DNA from: Micromonosporaceae bacterium KJ-029
Lineage (GTDB): Bacteria > Actinomycetota > Actinomycetes > Mycobacteriales > Micromonosporaceae
DNA: 64,000 bases
Direction: 5' to 3'
NCBI GenBank assembly: GCA_005402585.1
Contig: BIFP01000062.1
Span: forward strand, 1-64,000
Shown here: positions 43,113 to 51,281 of the stretch, piece after piece
Layout: each line of letters starts with the position of its first letter
Position numbering within the stretch: the first letter of the stretch is position 1
Program-made: the position numbers and the translations under genes
The notes under the pieces: generated by a model
Told to the model about the DNA's origin: nothing
Databases searched by the model: none
Seen by the model: only the letters and a program-made list of their open reading frames with translations

Positions 43113-44383
43113 CGCGAGTAGTCCTCATAGGTTGGGTCGGGTATCGACTTCTCCCAGTTTGATACCCGGTTTGCGGCTAGATGAGCTTCTCGATAGTCGG
43201 CCCCTGGGTGCTTGCGGTAGTGGCGAGACTCCGCTAGCTCATGCTCCAGGAGTACGAAATCTTCGGGTAGCGGACTTCCGCGCCGGAGGCGCAGCCATGC
43301 CTCGGCCATCGGCGCACTCGGGTCGTAACGCTGGTGGATGATCCCGCCAGTGTAATCGTCCATCGGATGCTCTTCGAAGAAGATGTGGCGGCGGATCTGA
43401 TCTATCTCCTCCCGCGAGAACCCCTTGGAGCCGTCCAAGCGGGGGACATCGGCAGTATGCCGTGTTAGTGCATCGACGTCGTCTCGCTGGCGGATCGTGT
43501 CGTAAGCCGCTGCCGCCCACCGCTCTTGGCGATCGTAGTCCAGAGGGTTGCGAGGACGGGTGGTGTGTCCGCCGTGTATGTCGACGGCCTGTGCGCCCCC
43601 GCCCGAGTGGTGTCCTGGATTCCCTTGGCGGAGTTTGCCGAGGGCTTGCTTGAGTTGTTCGATGAGGTCGGCGAGGCGACGGATGTTGGGGATGATCTGG
43701 CGGAGGCTGTTGAGCAGCCCGCGCAGCAGCCTCGCGATCCGGGCCGCCCACGACGCCACCAGGGTCGTGACCTGCTCCACCACCAGCGGGGTGGCCAGTC
43801 CGGCGGTGGCGACGAGTTCGGCCGCGTACACGATGAGACGGGAGACGCAGGCGGCGATGGCGTCGCGGACCAGCAGCCGGACGGCGGCGACCAGGCCAGC
43901 GGTGCCCTCGGTGATGGCGGCCATCGCCTCGGCGCCTTGGGCGAGGCCGGTGACGGCCTGGCGTTGTTCGGCGGCCCAGGCACGGTAAGCGGGGCCGGCG
44001 CTGCCGCCCCAGCTTTGCAGGTCGATGTCGACGGCGCGGGCCAGCGAGGCGGCCTCGTCGCGCAGCGCCGCGGCGACGTTGCGCCAGGTCTGGGCATGCG
44101 CGGTGATCTGCGCCGGGTCGCCGGCGAGCCAGTCGAGTGCTTCGCTGAGCGGTTTGACGTGCTCGATGAGCCAGGCGATGCCGTACTGGAGCAGGGCGCC
44201 GACCGGATCGGAGACCAGCGCGAGGGCGTCCAGGCCGGCACTGACCACACCGAGGCTGCCGTCGATCCAGCTGCCGTTGGTGACACCCTGATGGATCAGC
44301 TCGATGTCTTCGAGGATCCACACGCCCGCCCATGGACTCGGCCCGGCGTTTACCGGGGCGGCGACGAGCGGGTTGCCGGTCAC
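43103..44383 (-). CDS. WXG100/LXG-like polymorphic toxin with uncharacterised C-terminal domain
   Basis: 426 residues, start overlapping the EspC-like stop by 4 nt. Residues 1-260 are helical and resemble WXG100-type secreted proteins (LQSWGGSAGPAYRAWAAEQR carries the WxG turn). After a Gly/His linker near 255-275 comes a distinct C-terminal domain of about 150 residues with RQERWAAAAYDTIRQRDDVDAL, GFSREEIDQIRRHIFFEEHP and FVLLEHELAESRHYRKHPGADYREAH. DNA for that domain (43103-43500) is clearly less GC-rich than the N-terminal part, as in modular toxins. It is likely secreted by a type VII system; the activity of the domain is unknown. Confidence 0.72.
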   Translation of the reverse strand: MTGNPLVAAPVNAGPSPWAGVWILEDIELIHQGVTNGSWIDGSLGVVSAGLDALALVSDPVGALLQYGIAWLIEHVKPLSEALDWLAGDPAQITAHAQTWRNVAAALRDEAASLARAVDIDLQSWGGSAGPAYRAWAAEQRQAVTGLAQGAEAMAAITEGTAGLVAAVRLLVRDAIAACVSRLIVYAAELVATAGLATPLVVEQVTTLVASWAARIARLLRGLLNSLRQIIPNIRRLADLIEQLKQALGKLRQGNPGHHSGGGAQAVDIHGGHTTRPRNPLDYDRQERWAAAAYDTIRQRDDVDALTRHTADVPRLDGSKGFSREEIDQIRRHIFFEEHPMDDYTGGIIHQRYDPSAPMAEAWLRLRRGSPLPEDFVLLEHELAESRHYRKHPGADYREAHLAANRVSNWEKSIPDPTYEDYSRWA

Positions 44384-44700
44384 CCGTGGCCCCGTACCCG
44401 ATCGAGGAGCCGTTGGGCGCGGATGTCGGTGGCCCGGTAGCGCTCGGCGCTGGTACGCAGCCGGCCGGCGGTGTCGCGGACCGAGCTGGCTGCGGTGCCG
44501 ACGCCGTCAACCAGAACGCGTTGCAGATTGTCGAGCAGCGCCGGCATGATCGCGCACATTTGGCCGTACGCGTCGGTGCCCAGCCGGACGTGCTGCCCGG
44601 CCTGCCGGGCGGTGTCGAGGTTGCCGGCGTGGCGGTCGAGGCGTGCCGCGTGGACGGTCAGGTCGTCGGGGTCGACCTGGATGCCGTCACCGGCCGACAT
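44380..44700 (-). CDS. EspC-like type VII secretion-associated protein
   Basis: 106 residues: DGIQVDPDDLTVHAARLDRHAGNLDTARQAG, then LLDNLQRVLVDGVGTAASSVRDTAGRLRTSAERYRATD. This is the helical hairpin of the ESX-1 EspC-like family, small partners or substrates of type VII secretion. It overlaps the YbaB-like gene by 14 nt and the toxin gene by 4 nt, so it belongs to one operon and may accompany the toxin during export. Confidence 0.75.
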   Translation of the reverse strand: MSAGDGIQVDPDDLTVHAARLDRHAGNLDTARQAGQHVRLGTDAYGQMCAIMPALLDNLQRVLVDGVGTAASSVRDTAGRLRTSAERYRATDIRAQRLLDRVRGHG

Positions 44701-45088
44701 CCGGCGTGGGGTGCTCGGGGGCCAGCCGGCGCCGGTAGGAGTCGACGACGGCCGGTCCCGCCGGGTCGTCGTCGCCGAGCGTCTCGGTGGTCGCTGCGGT
44801 GATCCGTCGCAGCAGATCGGCGCGGGCGGCCCGGGTGGTCGAGATGACCTGCCGCGCGGTGTGGGCGCCGGACTGCTGCCGGACCCGATCGTCCAACCGC
44901 AGGTCGACCAGCAGGCCCGCCGAGTCGACGGTCACCTCGACCGTCCGATCCGGGCTGTGCGCGGTGCCGGTCAGGGACCGCATCCGCGCCGACAGGGCCT
45001 TGGCCCGTTCCGCCCGGTCGGCGAAGGACGACTCCCACTCGTCGAGCCGGCGCTGCGTCGCGTCCAGCCCGGCCTCGTCTGCCCACAT
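44687..45088 (-). CDS. YbaB/EbfC-like protein of a type VII operon
   Basis: 133 residues from the ATG at 45088, preceded by GGGGAGGG. Central TVEVTVDSAGLLVDLRLDDRVRQQSGAHTARQVISTTRAARADLLRRI matches the YbaB fold; many actinobacterial ESX or EspC operons begin with such a gene. It could bind DNA or act as a chaperone for secreted partners. First gene of the four-gene operon; the longer upstream frame to 45988 is antisense to the CBS gene and rejected. Confidence 0.75.
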   Translation of the reverse strand: MWADEAGLDATQRRLDEWESSFADRAERAKALSARMRSLTGTAHSPDRTVEVTVDSAGLLVDLRLDDRVRQQSGAHTARQVISTTRAARADLLRRITAATTETLGDDDPAGPAVVDSYRRRLAPEHPTPDVGR

Positions 45089-45362
45089 GAGACCCTCCCC
45101 AGGGGACACCACCGGCTTCCGCCGACAGGGTCGCCGCCACGTTACCAACCGGTGACGCCGCGTGCTGTCCCCGATCGGTTCCGTGCGTCGCCGTGCCGCC
45201 CGGACGCGGTCCGGGCGTGGGTCAGCGTCCGGGCCTGCTCGGCGTAGGGCCGTTCTACCGGGAACGGGCGGCCAGAGGTCCCGGCGAGAGGGGACCGCCG
45301 ACGCTGACCCGACCCCCCACGTACGCCATAGCGTGGGTTCAGCGTCGGACGAGGAGGTCGTG

Positions 45363-46067
45363 ATGAGGGCTTGGCAGGTGGGCGACGTGATGACCAGGGA
45401 CGTCGCCACGGTGGTGGAGGCGACTCCGTACCGGAAGATCGTCGACGTCCTCGCGGACCGGCGGGTCAGCGCCGTGCCGGTGGTCGATGACTTCGGGCAC
45501 GTGCGGGGCGTGGTGTCCGAGGCGGATCTGCTGCACAAGGTGGAGTGGATGGGTGAGCCGCACGAGCGGCGCGTCTTCGAGCGGCCGAGGCAGCGGAGGG
45601 CCCGGCTCAAGGGTGAGGCGGGGATTGCCCGGGACCTGATGTCCGCACCCGCCGTGACCACCTTCCCGCACACCTCCCTGGTGGCCGCCGCGAAGCTGAT
45701 GGACCGCGAGCAGGTCAAGCGTCTGCCGGTGGTGGACGACCTCGGCCGGATCGTCGGCGTCGTGACCCGTGGCGACCTGCTGCGGGTGCACCTGCGCCCG
45801 GACGCCGACATCCGCGACGATGTGGTCCAGGAGGTGCTGCTCCGGGTGCTCGCGGTGCGCGAGGGAACCGTCCGGGTCGAGGTACACGACGGTGTCGTGA
45901 GCATGACCGGGCGACTGGACCAGCGCTCGGCGGTCGACATCGCGGGGCGGCTCGCGGCGCGGGTCAGCGGGGTCGTCGAGGTGGTCAACGACCTGGGCTA
46001 CGACTTCGACGACACCCACCTGCCGACTTTCCCGTCATTTCCCGGGCGCCCGGCCGGCGTCGCCTGA
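45363..46067 (+). CDS. CBS-pair and BON domain protein
   Basis: 234 residues, ATG at 45363 after GAGGAGG. Two CBS motifs (VGDVMTRDVATVVEATPYRKIVDVLADRRVSAVPVVDDFGHVRGVVSEADLL and ARDLMSAPAVTTFPHTSL through RLPVVDDLGRIVGVVTRGDLL) are followed by a BON domain (VRVEVHDGVVSMTGRLDQRSAVDIAGRLAARVSGVVEVVNDL). Such proteins are energy or adenylate sensors, common in actinobacterial dormancy or hypoxia regulons. No neighbour points to a specific target. An upstream extension from 45162 lacks domain content. Confidence 0.88.
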   Translation: MRAWQVGDVMTRDVATVVEATPYRKIVDVLADRRVSAVPVVDDFGHVRGVVSEADLLHKVEWMGEPHERRVFERPRQRRARLKGEAGIARDLMSAPAVTTFPHTSLVAAAKLMDREQVKRLPVVDDLGRIVGVVTRGDLLRVHLRPDADIRDDVVQEVLLRVLAVREGTVRVEVHDGVVSMTGRLDQRSAVDIAGRLAARVSGVVEVVNDLGYDFDDTHLPTFPSFPGRPAGVA

Positions 46068-46090
46068 CCCGCACCGGAGCGCTTCGGGCC

Positions 46091-46864
46091 CTACCGGGCC
46101 GGGGTGGGCTGGCCCACCCGTTCGGCCAGGAAGGCCTCCCAGGTCCGGGCGCCGGTGGCGCCGTCCAGGGTCAGGTTCGCCCCGTCCCGGTACGCGCGGC
46201 CCGCCCGGCCGGGCAGCCGCACCGGCATCGTCAACCGGCGCTTGCCGGTGGCGCGCAGGTACCCGCGGATCAGGTCTCCCATCGGGTACACCTTCGGCCC
46301 GGCCAGGTCGGGAACCAGGCCGGCCGGCGCACCCAGGGCCAGGTCGGCGAGCCGGGCCGCCACGTCACGGCCGTCCACCGGCTGCAGCCGCATCCCCGGA
46401 ACCGGCACCACCGGGAGGGCGGCCATCTTCTGCGCCATGGTCAGCACCAGCTCGTGGAACTGGGCGGCGCGCAGGGTCGTCCAGGGCACACCCGAACTGG
46501 AGATCGCCTCTTCGGCGGCCAGCTTGGTCCGGAGCCAGGCGAGCGGTACCCGGTCGGCGCCGATGACCGAGATGAAGATCAGATGCCGTACGTCGGCCCG
46601 TTGCGCGGCCCGCACCAGCCGACGGGCGATCTCGTCGTCGCCCTTCTGCCCACCGGCCAGGTGCAGGACGATCCCGGCGCCGCGCACCGAGGCGTCCACG
46701 CCCTCGCCGGTGGCCAGGTCGGCGGTGACGTGCTCGACTCCCGGCGCCGACCGGCCGCCCCGCCGGCTGAGCGCCCGCACCGGGTGGCCCGCCTCCCGCA
46801 GCAGCGGGATGACCAGGCGCCCAAGGGTGCCCGTGCCGCCGGTGACCAGAATCGGTGGGTTCAT
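46091..46864 (-). CDS. NmrA-like NAD(P)H-binding SDR oxidoreductase
   Basis: 257 residues, ATG at 46864 with GGGAGA upstream. ILVTGGTGTLGRLVIPLLREAGHPVRALSRRGG is the atypical-SDR nucleotide-binding motif and residues 90-190 follow the NmrA/epimerase pattern (HLIFISVIGADRVPLAWLRTKLAAEEAI). No catalytic YxxxK is clear, so it may be a redox sensor or a reductase. It is divergent from the ECF41-like sigma gene with an exact TGTCACA-type promoter in front, so it is a probable target of that sigma factor. Confidence 0.82.
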   Translation of the reverse strand: MNPPILVTGGTGTLGRLVIPLLREAGHPVRALSRRGGRSAPGVEHVTADLATGEGVDASVRGAGIVLHLAGGQKGDDEIARRLVRAAQRADVRHLIFISVIGADRVPLAWLRTKLAAEEAISSSGVPWTTLRAAQFHELVLTMAQKMAALPVVPVPGMRLQPVDGRDVAARLADLALGAPAGLVPDLAGPKVYPMGDLIRGYLRATGKRRLTMPVRLPGRAGRAYRDGANLTLDGATGARTWEAFLAERVGQPTPAR

Positions 46865-46932
46865 GGTGTCTCCCTGTGTCGGGACCGCGGGCCGGGGCCC
46901 GCGCTCGGCTACCGTTTCGTGGCTTCACCGGC

Positions 46933-46961
46933 TCGACCCCACAGGCGCGGACGCTGTGACA
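46933..46961 (-). promoter_or_regulatory. ECF41-type promoter of the SDR gene
   Basis: On the minus strand TGTCACA (46955-46961) is followed after 17 nt by GTCGA (46933-46937). Spacing and both boxes equal those in front of the sigma factor gene. TGTCACA is the known -35 element of ECF41 sigma factors. Confidence 0.65.
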
Positions 46962-46991
46962 GAGGTGACGTGGCTCATATCCGCGACGCGC

Positions 46992-47020
46992 TGTCACACC
47001 CGTGCCCCCGGCCGGGTCGA
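46992..47020 (+). promoter_or_regulatory. ECF41-type autoregulatory promoter
   Basis: TGTCACA (46992-46998), 17 nt, then GTCGA (47016-47020), 30 nt before the sigma start codon. It is the mirror image of the SDR promoter. Confidence 0.65.
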
Positions 47021-47050
47021 ACGGGTGAACCCGCGAGGAAGGGGAGTGGC

Positions 47051-47935
47051 ATGGGCGAGTCCGTCTGGCTGGCCGAGCGCTTCGAGGAACAACGGCCGCA
47101 CCTGCGTTCGGTGGCCTACCGGATGCTCGGCTCCCACGGCGAGGCCGACGACGCCGTCCAGGAGACCTGGCTGCGCCTGTCCCGTACGGACTCCGACGAG
47201 CTGGACAATCTCGCCGCCTGGCTGACCACGGTGGTCGCCCGGGTGTGCCTGAACACCCTGCGCTCGCGCCGGCGTCGCGGCGAGGAACCGCTCGACATCC
47301 GGGTACCCGATCCGGTGGTCGTCCCCGCCGGCCCCGACGACCCGGAGCACTCCGCTGTCGTGGCCGACTCGGTTGGGCTGGCGCTGCTGGTGGTCCTCGA
47401 CACGCTCGCCCCGGCCGAACGGCTCGCCTTCGTACTGCACGACATGTTCGGGGTGCCCTTCGACGAGATCGCCCCGATGATCGACCGGTCACCGGCCGCG
47501 GCCCGGCAACTGGCCAGCCGGGCCCGACGCCGCGTCCGGGGACAGGCCCCGACTCCGGACACCGATCTCACCCGCCAGCGCGAGGTGGTCACCGCGTTCC
47601 TCGCCGCCGCCCACGACGGCGATTTCGAGGCGCTCGTCGCCGTGCTGCATCCGGACGTGGTGCTTCGCTCTGCCGGCGGGGCGACCCGGGCCCGCCACAC
47701 CACCGTGATCACCGGTGGCCGCGAGGTCGCCGCGCAGGCCACCCTGTTCAGCCGGTTCACCCCGTTCTCCCGGCACGCCGTCATCAACGGCGCGGCCGGC
47801 GTGGTCGTCATGGCGGCCGACCGGCCGCTGGCGATCATGGCCTTCACCATCACCGGCGGACGGATAGCCGAGATCGACGTGATCGCCGACCCGGACCGCC
47901 TGAACCGGTTCGACCTCTCCGCCTTCACCGACTGA
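47051..47935 (+). CDS. ECF41-like sigma factor with SnoaL-like C-terminal domain
   Basis: 294 residues, ATG at 47051 after AAGGGGAG. Sigma region 2 (FEEQRPHLRSVAYRMLGSHGEADDAVQETWLRL), region 4 (LDTLAPAERLAFVLHDMFGVPFDEIAPMIDRSPAAARQLASRARRRV) and then a SnoaL-like domain from about residue 175 (DTDLTRQREVVTAFLAAAHDGDFEALVAVLHPDVVL). This fused C-terminal domain is the mark of ECF41/SigJ-type factors, where it controls activity without a separate anti-sigma factor. It lies divergent from an SDR gene, a typical ECF41 partner, with identical promoters on both. Confidence 0.9.
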   Translation: MGESVWLAERFEEQRPHLRSVAYRMLGSHGEADDAVQETWLRLSRTDSDELDNLAAWLTTVVARVCLNTLRSRRRRGEEPLDIRVPDPVVVPAGPDDPEHSAVVADSVGLALLVVLDTLAPAERLAFVLHDMFGVPFDEIAPMIDRSPAAARQLASRARRRVRGQAPTPDTDLTRQREVVTAFLAAAHDGDFEALVAVLHPDVVLRSAGGATRARHTTVITGGREVAAQATLFSRFTPFSRHAVINGAAGVVVMAADRPLAIMAFTITGGRIAEIDVIADPDRLNRFDLSAFTD

Positions 47936-47989
47936 CCGGCCGACACCACGGCGCGTCCGTGCCGCCAGCCCCACCGCGTCGGCCGGCCG

Positions 47990-48058
47990 TACCCGCGCTG
48001 GCTGCTGGTCTTCGACAACGCCGATGCCCCGGACCGCCTCGCACGCGATCTTGCACTT
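47990..48058 (+). pseudogene. Possible NB-ARC/STAND NTPase fragment
   Basis: The frame reads YPRWLLVFDNADAPDRLARDLAL, matching the Walker B region of NB-ARC TPR proteins (LLVFDNAD). Only about 20 residues remain, followed by a hairpin. Low support. Confidence 0.3.
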
Positions 48059-48114
48059 TCTGTCGCGGCAACAGCCGCGGAAGGGGCATTAGCCCAACCA
48101 AAAGTGCAAGATCG
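48046..48114. repeat. 14-bp inverted repeat with nested hairpin
   Basis: CGATCTTGCACTTT (48046-48059) and AAAGTGCAAGATCG (48101-48114) are perfect complements, enclosing a second stem CGCGGC-AACA-GCCGCG (48064-48079). It lies between the sigma gene and a convergent gene and may act as a terminator or be a mobile repeat end. Confidence 0.65.
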
Positions 48115-48160
48115 GCGAGGCAAGGCGGGCCGGGCGGAGCCGGGCGGGGAGCGGTGGGGG

Positions 48161-48787
48161 TCAGTGTGGTGGGGCGTAGGCGAGGGGGGCGGTGGTGTCG
48201 GCCCAGGTGCCGGTGAGGGTGGTTCCGGCCGAGCCGGCGCTGGCGCCGGGTCGGCGGATCACGGCCAGTTCGACGGTGTCGGTGACGATGAGCGTCGGGT
48301 CGCCGTCCACGACCCGGTGCACCGCCCCGATGGCCGGGACGGCGGCGCCCGCGCTGGCGTTGCTGGTGATGTCCATGCTGGCCGGGCGCACCTCACGCCG
48401 GCCGTCGACCTCGAAGTACTCCTCCGCCTGCCCGGTGCCGGCGAGGACGGCGCTGGCCAGCGCGGCGGCGTACACCGGATCGCCGCAGGCGTCATAGACC
48501 CAGCGTTTGCCCAGCACCGAGTGCTCGGTGGTCCCCACCAGCCGATCCTCGGCGCCCGCCAGCGGCGCCCCGCGGTAGGTCAACGGCACCTGGTGGACCG
48601 GCCCGTCACCGGCGCGGACGAGCAGCGTCTCGATCCCGACCTCACCGGCCGGGTCGTCGAACCGGTACGCGGCCACGCGTACCACCTCGGCGTCGGTGTC
48701 GCCCTGGTACCAGTCGCGGCCGGGCAGCCAGCCCGCCAACAGTTCCAGCTTGGTGGGGTGCAGTTCCGCCCGGTGCAGCAAAGCCAT
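48161..48787 (-). CDS. Maltokinase N-terminal-cap-like protein
   Basis: 208 residues from the ATG at 48787. ALLHRAELHPTKLELLAGWLPGRDWYQGD, YRFDDPAGEVGIETLLVRAGDGPVHQVPLTYRGAPL and GTTEHSVLGKRWVYDACGDPVYAAAL are typical of the stand-alone homologues of the maltokinase N-terminal cap domain (CG0192-like family), common in actinobacteria; function unproven. It lies 19 nt downstream of the PBP gene on the same strand, so it may share the PBP transcript. A longer frame upstream overlaps the PBP gene and is rejected. Confidence 0.75.
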   Translation of the reverse strand: MALLHRAELHPTKLELLAGWLPGRDWYQGDTDAEVVRVAAYRFDDPAGEVGIETLLVRAGDGPVHQVPLTYRGAPLAGAEDRLVGTTEHSVLGKRWVYDACGDPVYAAALASAVLAGTGQAEEYFEVDGRREVRPASMDITSNASAGAAVPAIGAVHRVVDGDPTLIVTDTVELAVIRRPGASAGSAGTTLTGTWADTTAPLAYAPPH

Positions 48788-48806
48788 GTGCCGCATCGTA
48801 CGTGGA

Positions 48807-51263
48807 TCACCCCGGCGGCGAGGGGCGCGGCGACTCCGAGTTGCGCGGCGGGCTCGGCTCCGGCGACCGGGTCGGCGTCCGCGTCGGCCGGCCGGTCGGG
48901 GTCGCGGTGACACACTCCGTCGGGTCGCAGGTCGGTACGGTCGCGGTCGGTGTGGGTCGCGTGGTCGTCGGCGTGGTCGTCGGCGTGGTCGTCGGTGTCG
49001 GTCGCGTGGTCGTCGGTGTCGGTCGTGCCGTCGTCGGCCCGGGTCGCGCCGACGCGGTGGCTGACGGCGGGTCGTCCGGGAACTTCGGCTGGGCGAACCG
49101 GTACTTGTCCGGGTCGAGCTTCAACGCGGCCGTCGCCTCGGTCATGAACTGCTGCCAGATTGGCCCGGCACCGCTGGCCCCGTACACGGCGTAGCTGCCG
49201 TCCTTCGTCCGCAACGGCTTGCCGTCGGTGGTCCCCAGCCAGGTCGCGGCGGCCAGCGCCCCGGTGTAGCCGACCATCCAGGTGTGCAGGTTCTTGGTGG
49301 TGCTCTCGCCGGCCTGCCAGGTGCCGGTCTTGCCGGCGACGTCCCAGCCGTTGTGCAACTCGGCCGCCTTCACCCGGCTCAGCGTCCAGTTGAGCTGGGC
49401 GACCGCTTCCTCGTCGAGCCCGACCTCGGTCTGCGTCAGGCGCTCTTCGAGGACCTTCTCGTCGCCCTTGGTCACCGACCGGACGAAGTGCGCGTCGGCC
49501 CGCTTGCCGCCGGCGGCGAAGGTCGCCATCCCGTTGGCGTGGTCCTCGACGGTGATGCCGTACTGGCCGATGCCGACCTCGGTCGAGAAATGTTTCGCCG
49601 TCTCCGCGCCGGGGTGGCCGCTCAGTTCGATCCGTTTGGGTTGGTCGTCGCCCTTCTTGTTGGCCCACATCGAGGAGACGCCGGCCCGGGTGGCCATGTC
49701 GATCACCTTGTCCGTGCCCAGCTTCTCGGTGAGCTCGAAGTAGGTGACGTTGAGCGAGGCGACGGTGGCCTCCCACAGCGCGCAGTCGGGCTGGCAGGCG
49801 GCCCGTTCCGCGTTGCGGATCGGACCGGCGGCGCTGCCCTTGGTCCGGCCGGACGCGGGGAACTCCTTGGTGTCGGGGGAGTTGAAGCGCTGCTTGACCG
49901 AGATCTTCTCCTGCACCGCCGCGGCCAGGTCGTACACCTTGAACGACGACCCCGGCGGATGCTGGCCGAACCCGGCGGCCTCGTCGTTCTCGTCGTAGTA
50001 CCAGCCGGCGTAGTCGGCGCCGGAGCCGTCGTTGCCGCCGTAGTAGCCGAGCACCCGGCCGGTGCCGGGTTCCACCGCCACCAGCGCGGCCTGCCAGTTC
50101 TTCGGTTGCCCGCGTACCTGCTCGGGGGCGGTGTCCCGCCGGATGTCCGCGGCCGCCTCGGCGGCTTCCTGAACCCGCTTGTCGACGGTGCTGACGATCT
50201 TGAACCCGCCGTTGCGCACGTAGTCGAAGGGCTTGTCCTGGAACTGTTCGGTCTGCCGCAGCTCGCTGAGCACGTGGTTGATCACCAGCCCGGTCGGCCG
50301 GTCCAGGCCGGACAGGTTGGCCGTCGGGTCGATCGGCTTCACCGTGTCCGGGTACGCCAGGTCGGCCGCCTCCTGCCGCGACAGGTAGCCCAGCTTCACC
50401 ATGCCGTCCCGGACGTAGTTCCACCGGTTGATCGAGTTCTCCCGGGCCTGCTCGCTGCGCTGCGGGTCGTACCCGGGCTGGCCCTCGGGGTCGTCCGGGT
50501 TGGCCTCCGGCTGCTTCACCATCGCGCAGAGCACCATCGCCTCGGCCACGGTCAGCTGCTTCGCCGCCGGCGCGTCACGGCGCACGGTCTTGCCGAAGTA
50601 CGTCTGCGCGGCCGCCTCGATACCGTACGCGCCCCGCCCGAAGGGCACCGTGTTCAGGTAGAAGCCGAGGATCTCCTCCTTGCTGTACTCGTCGTCGAGC
50701 TTCCACGCGATGACCGCCTCGCGGACCTTGCGCGAGTAGGTGACGCCCTTCAGGTCGGCGGCCACCCGGGCGTACTGCTGGGTGATCGTCGACGCGCCCT
50801 GGCGCTCACCACCAGTGACGTTGGCCCAGACGGCGCGCAGCACACCCTTGAAGTCGATGCCCCTGTTGGTCCAGAACGTGCGGTCCTCGGTCGCCACGAT
50901 CGCCTGCTTGGCGGCGTCGTTGATCTGCTCGTACGGCATGATCGTGCGGTTCTCGGAGCCCAGTTTCGCCATCGGCGTCCGACCGTCGGCGTAGTAGACC
51001 GTGGTCGACTCGGGCAGGCTCAGGTCGGTGGGGGTGGGCACGCTGTCGACGTAGTAGGTGCCGCCGATCAGACCGATGCCGAGCAGCAGCGCGAGCACCG
51101 CCAGGAAGATCGGTATCCGCCGGCGTCGCCGCTTGCGCCCCGCAGCGGCGTCGGCCTGTGCGGGTACGCCGGCAGTGTTCTCGTTGTCAGCCTCTGGAAA
51201 CACCCGTGCCCCGTACCCCCTCGCCCAGCTGCCGAATCCCGGCCGGTGTTGGTAGCTGGTCAT
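48807..51263 (-). CDS. Bifunctional class A penicillin-binding protein
   Basis: 818 residues from the ATG at 51263. A cytosolic Arg-rich stretch and one membrane helix (about 52-72) precede a glycosyltransferase 51 domain (VATEDRTFWTNRGID with catalytic Glu, GASTITQQYAR, RKVREAVIAWKLDDEYSKEEIL). The transpeptidase domain has SxxK at Ser439-Lys442 (PPGSSFKVYD), SLN in VASLNVTYF and AGKTGTW. The C-terminal 85 residues are a Thr/Pro/Arg repeat tail, probably wall-spanning. It polymerises and cross-links peptidoglycan. Only 18 nt separate its start from the divergent gene at 51282. Confidence 0.93.
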   Translation of the reverse strand: MTSYQHRPGFGSWARGYGARVFPEADNENTAGVPAQADAAAGRKRRRRRIPIFLAVLALLLGIGLIGGTYYVDSVPTPTDLSLPESTTVYYADGRTPMAKLGSENRTIMPYEQINDAAKQAIVATEDRTFWTNRGIDFKGVLRAVWANVTGGERQGASTITQQYARVAADLKGVTYSRKVREAVIAWKLDDEYSKEEILGFYLNTVPFGRGAYGIEAAAQTYFGKTVRRDAPAAKQLTVAEAMVLCAMVKQPEANPDDPEGQPGYDPQRSEQARENSINRWNYVRDGMVKLGYLSRQEAADLAYPDTVKPIDPTANLSGLDRPTGLVINHVLSELRQTEQFQDKPFDYVRNGGFKIVSTVDKRVQEAAEAAADIRRDTAPEQVRGQPKNWQAALVAVEPGTGRVLGYYGGNDGSGADYAGWYYDENDEAAGFGQHPPGSSFKVYDLAAAVQEKISVKQRFNSPDTKEFPASGRTKGSAAGPIRNAERAACQPDCALWEATVASLNVTYFELTEKLGTDKVIDMATRAGVSSMWANKKGDDQPKRIELSGHPGAETAKHFSTEVGIGQYGITVEDHANGMATFAAGGKRADAHFVRSVTKGDEKVLEERLTQTEVGLDEEAVAQLNWTLSRVKAAELHNGWDVAGKTGTWQAGESTTKNLHTWMVGYTGALAAATWLGTTDGKPLRTKDGSYAVYGASGAGPIWQQFMTEATAALKLDPDKYRFAQPKFPDDPPSATASARPGPTTARPTPTTTRPTPTTTPTTTPTTTRPTPTATVPTCDPTECVTATPTGRPTRTPTRSPEPSPPRNSESPRPSPPG

Positions 51264-51281
51264 ACCGGGTATACCGCGCGA

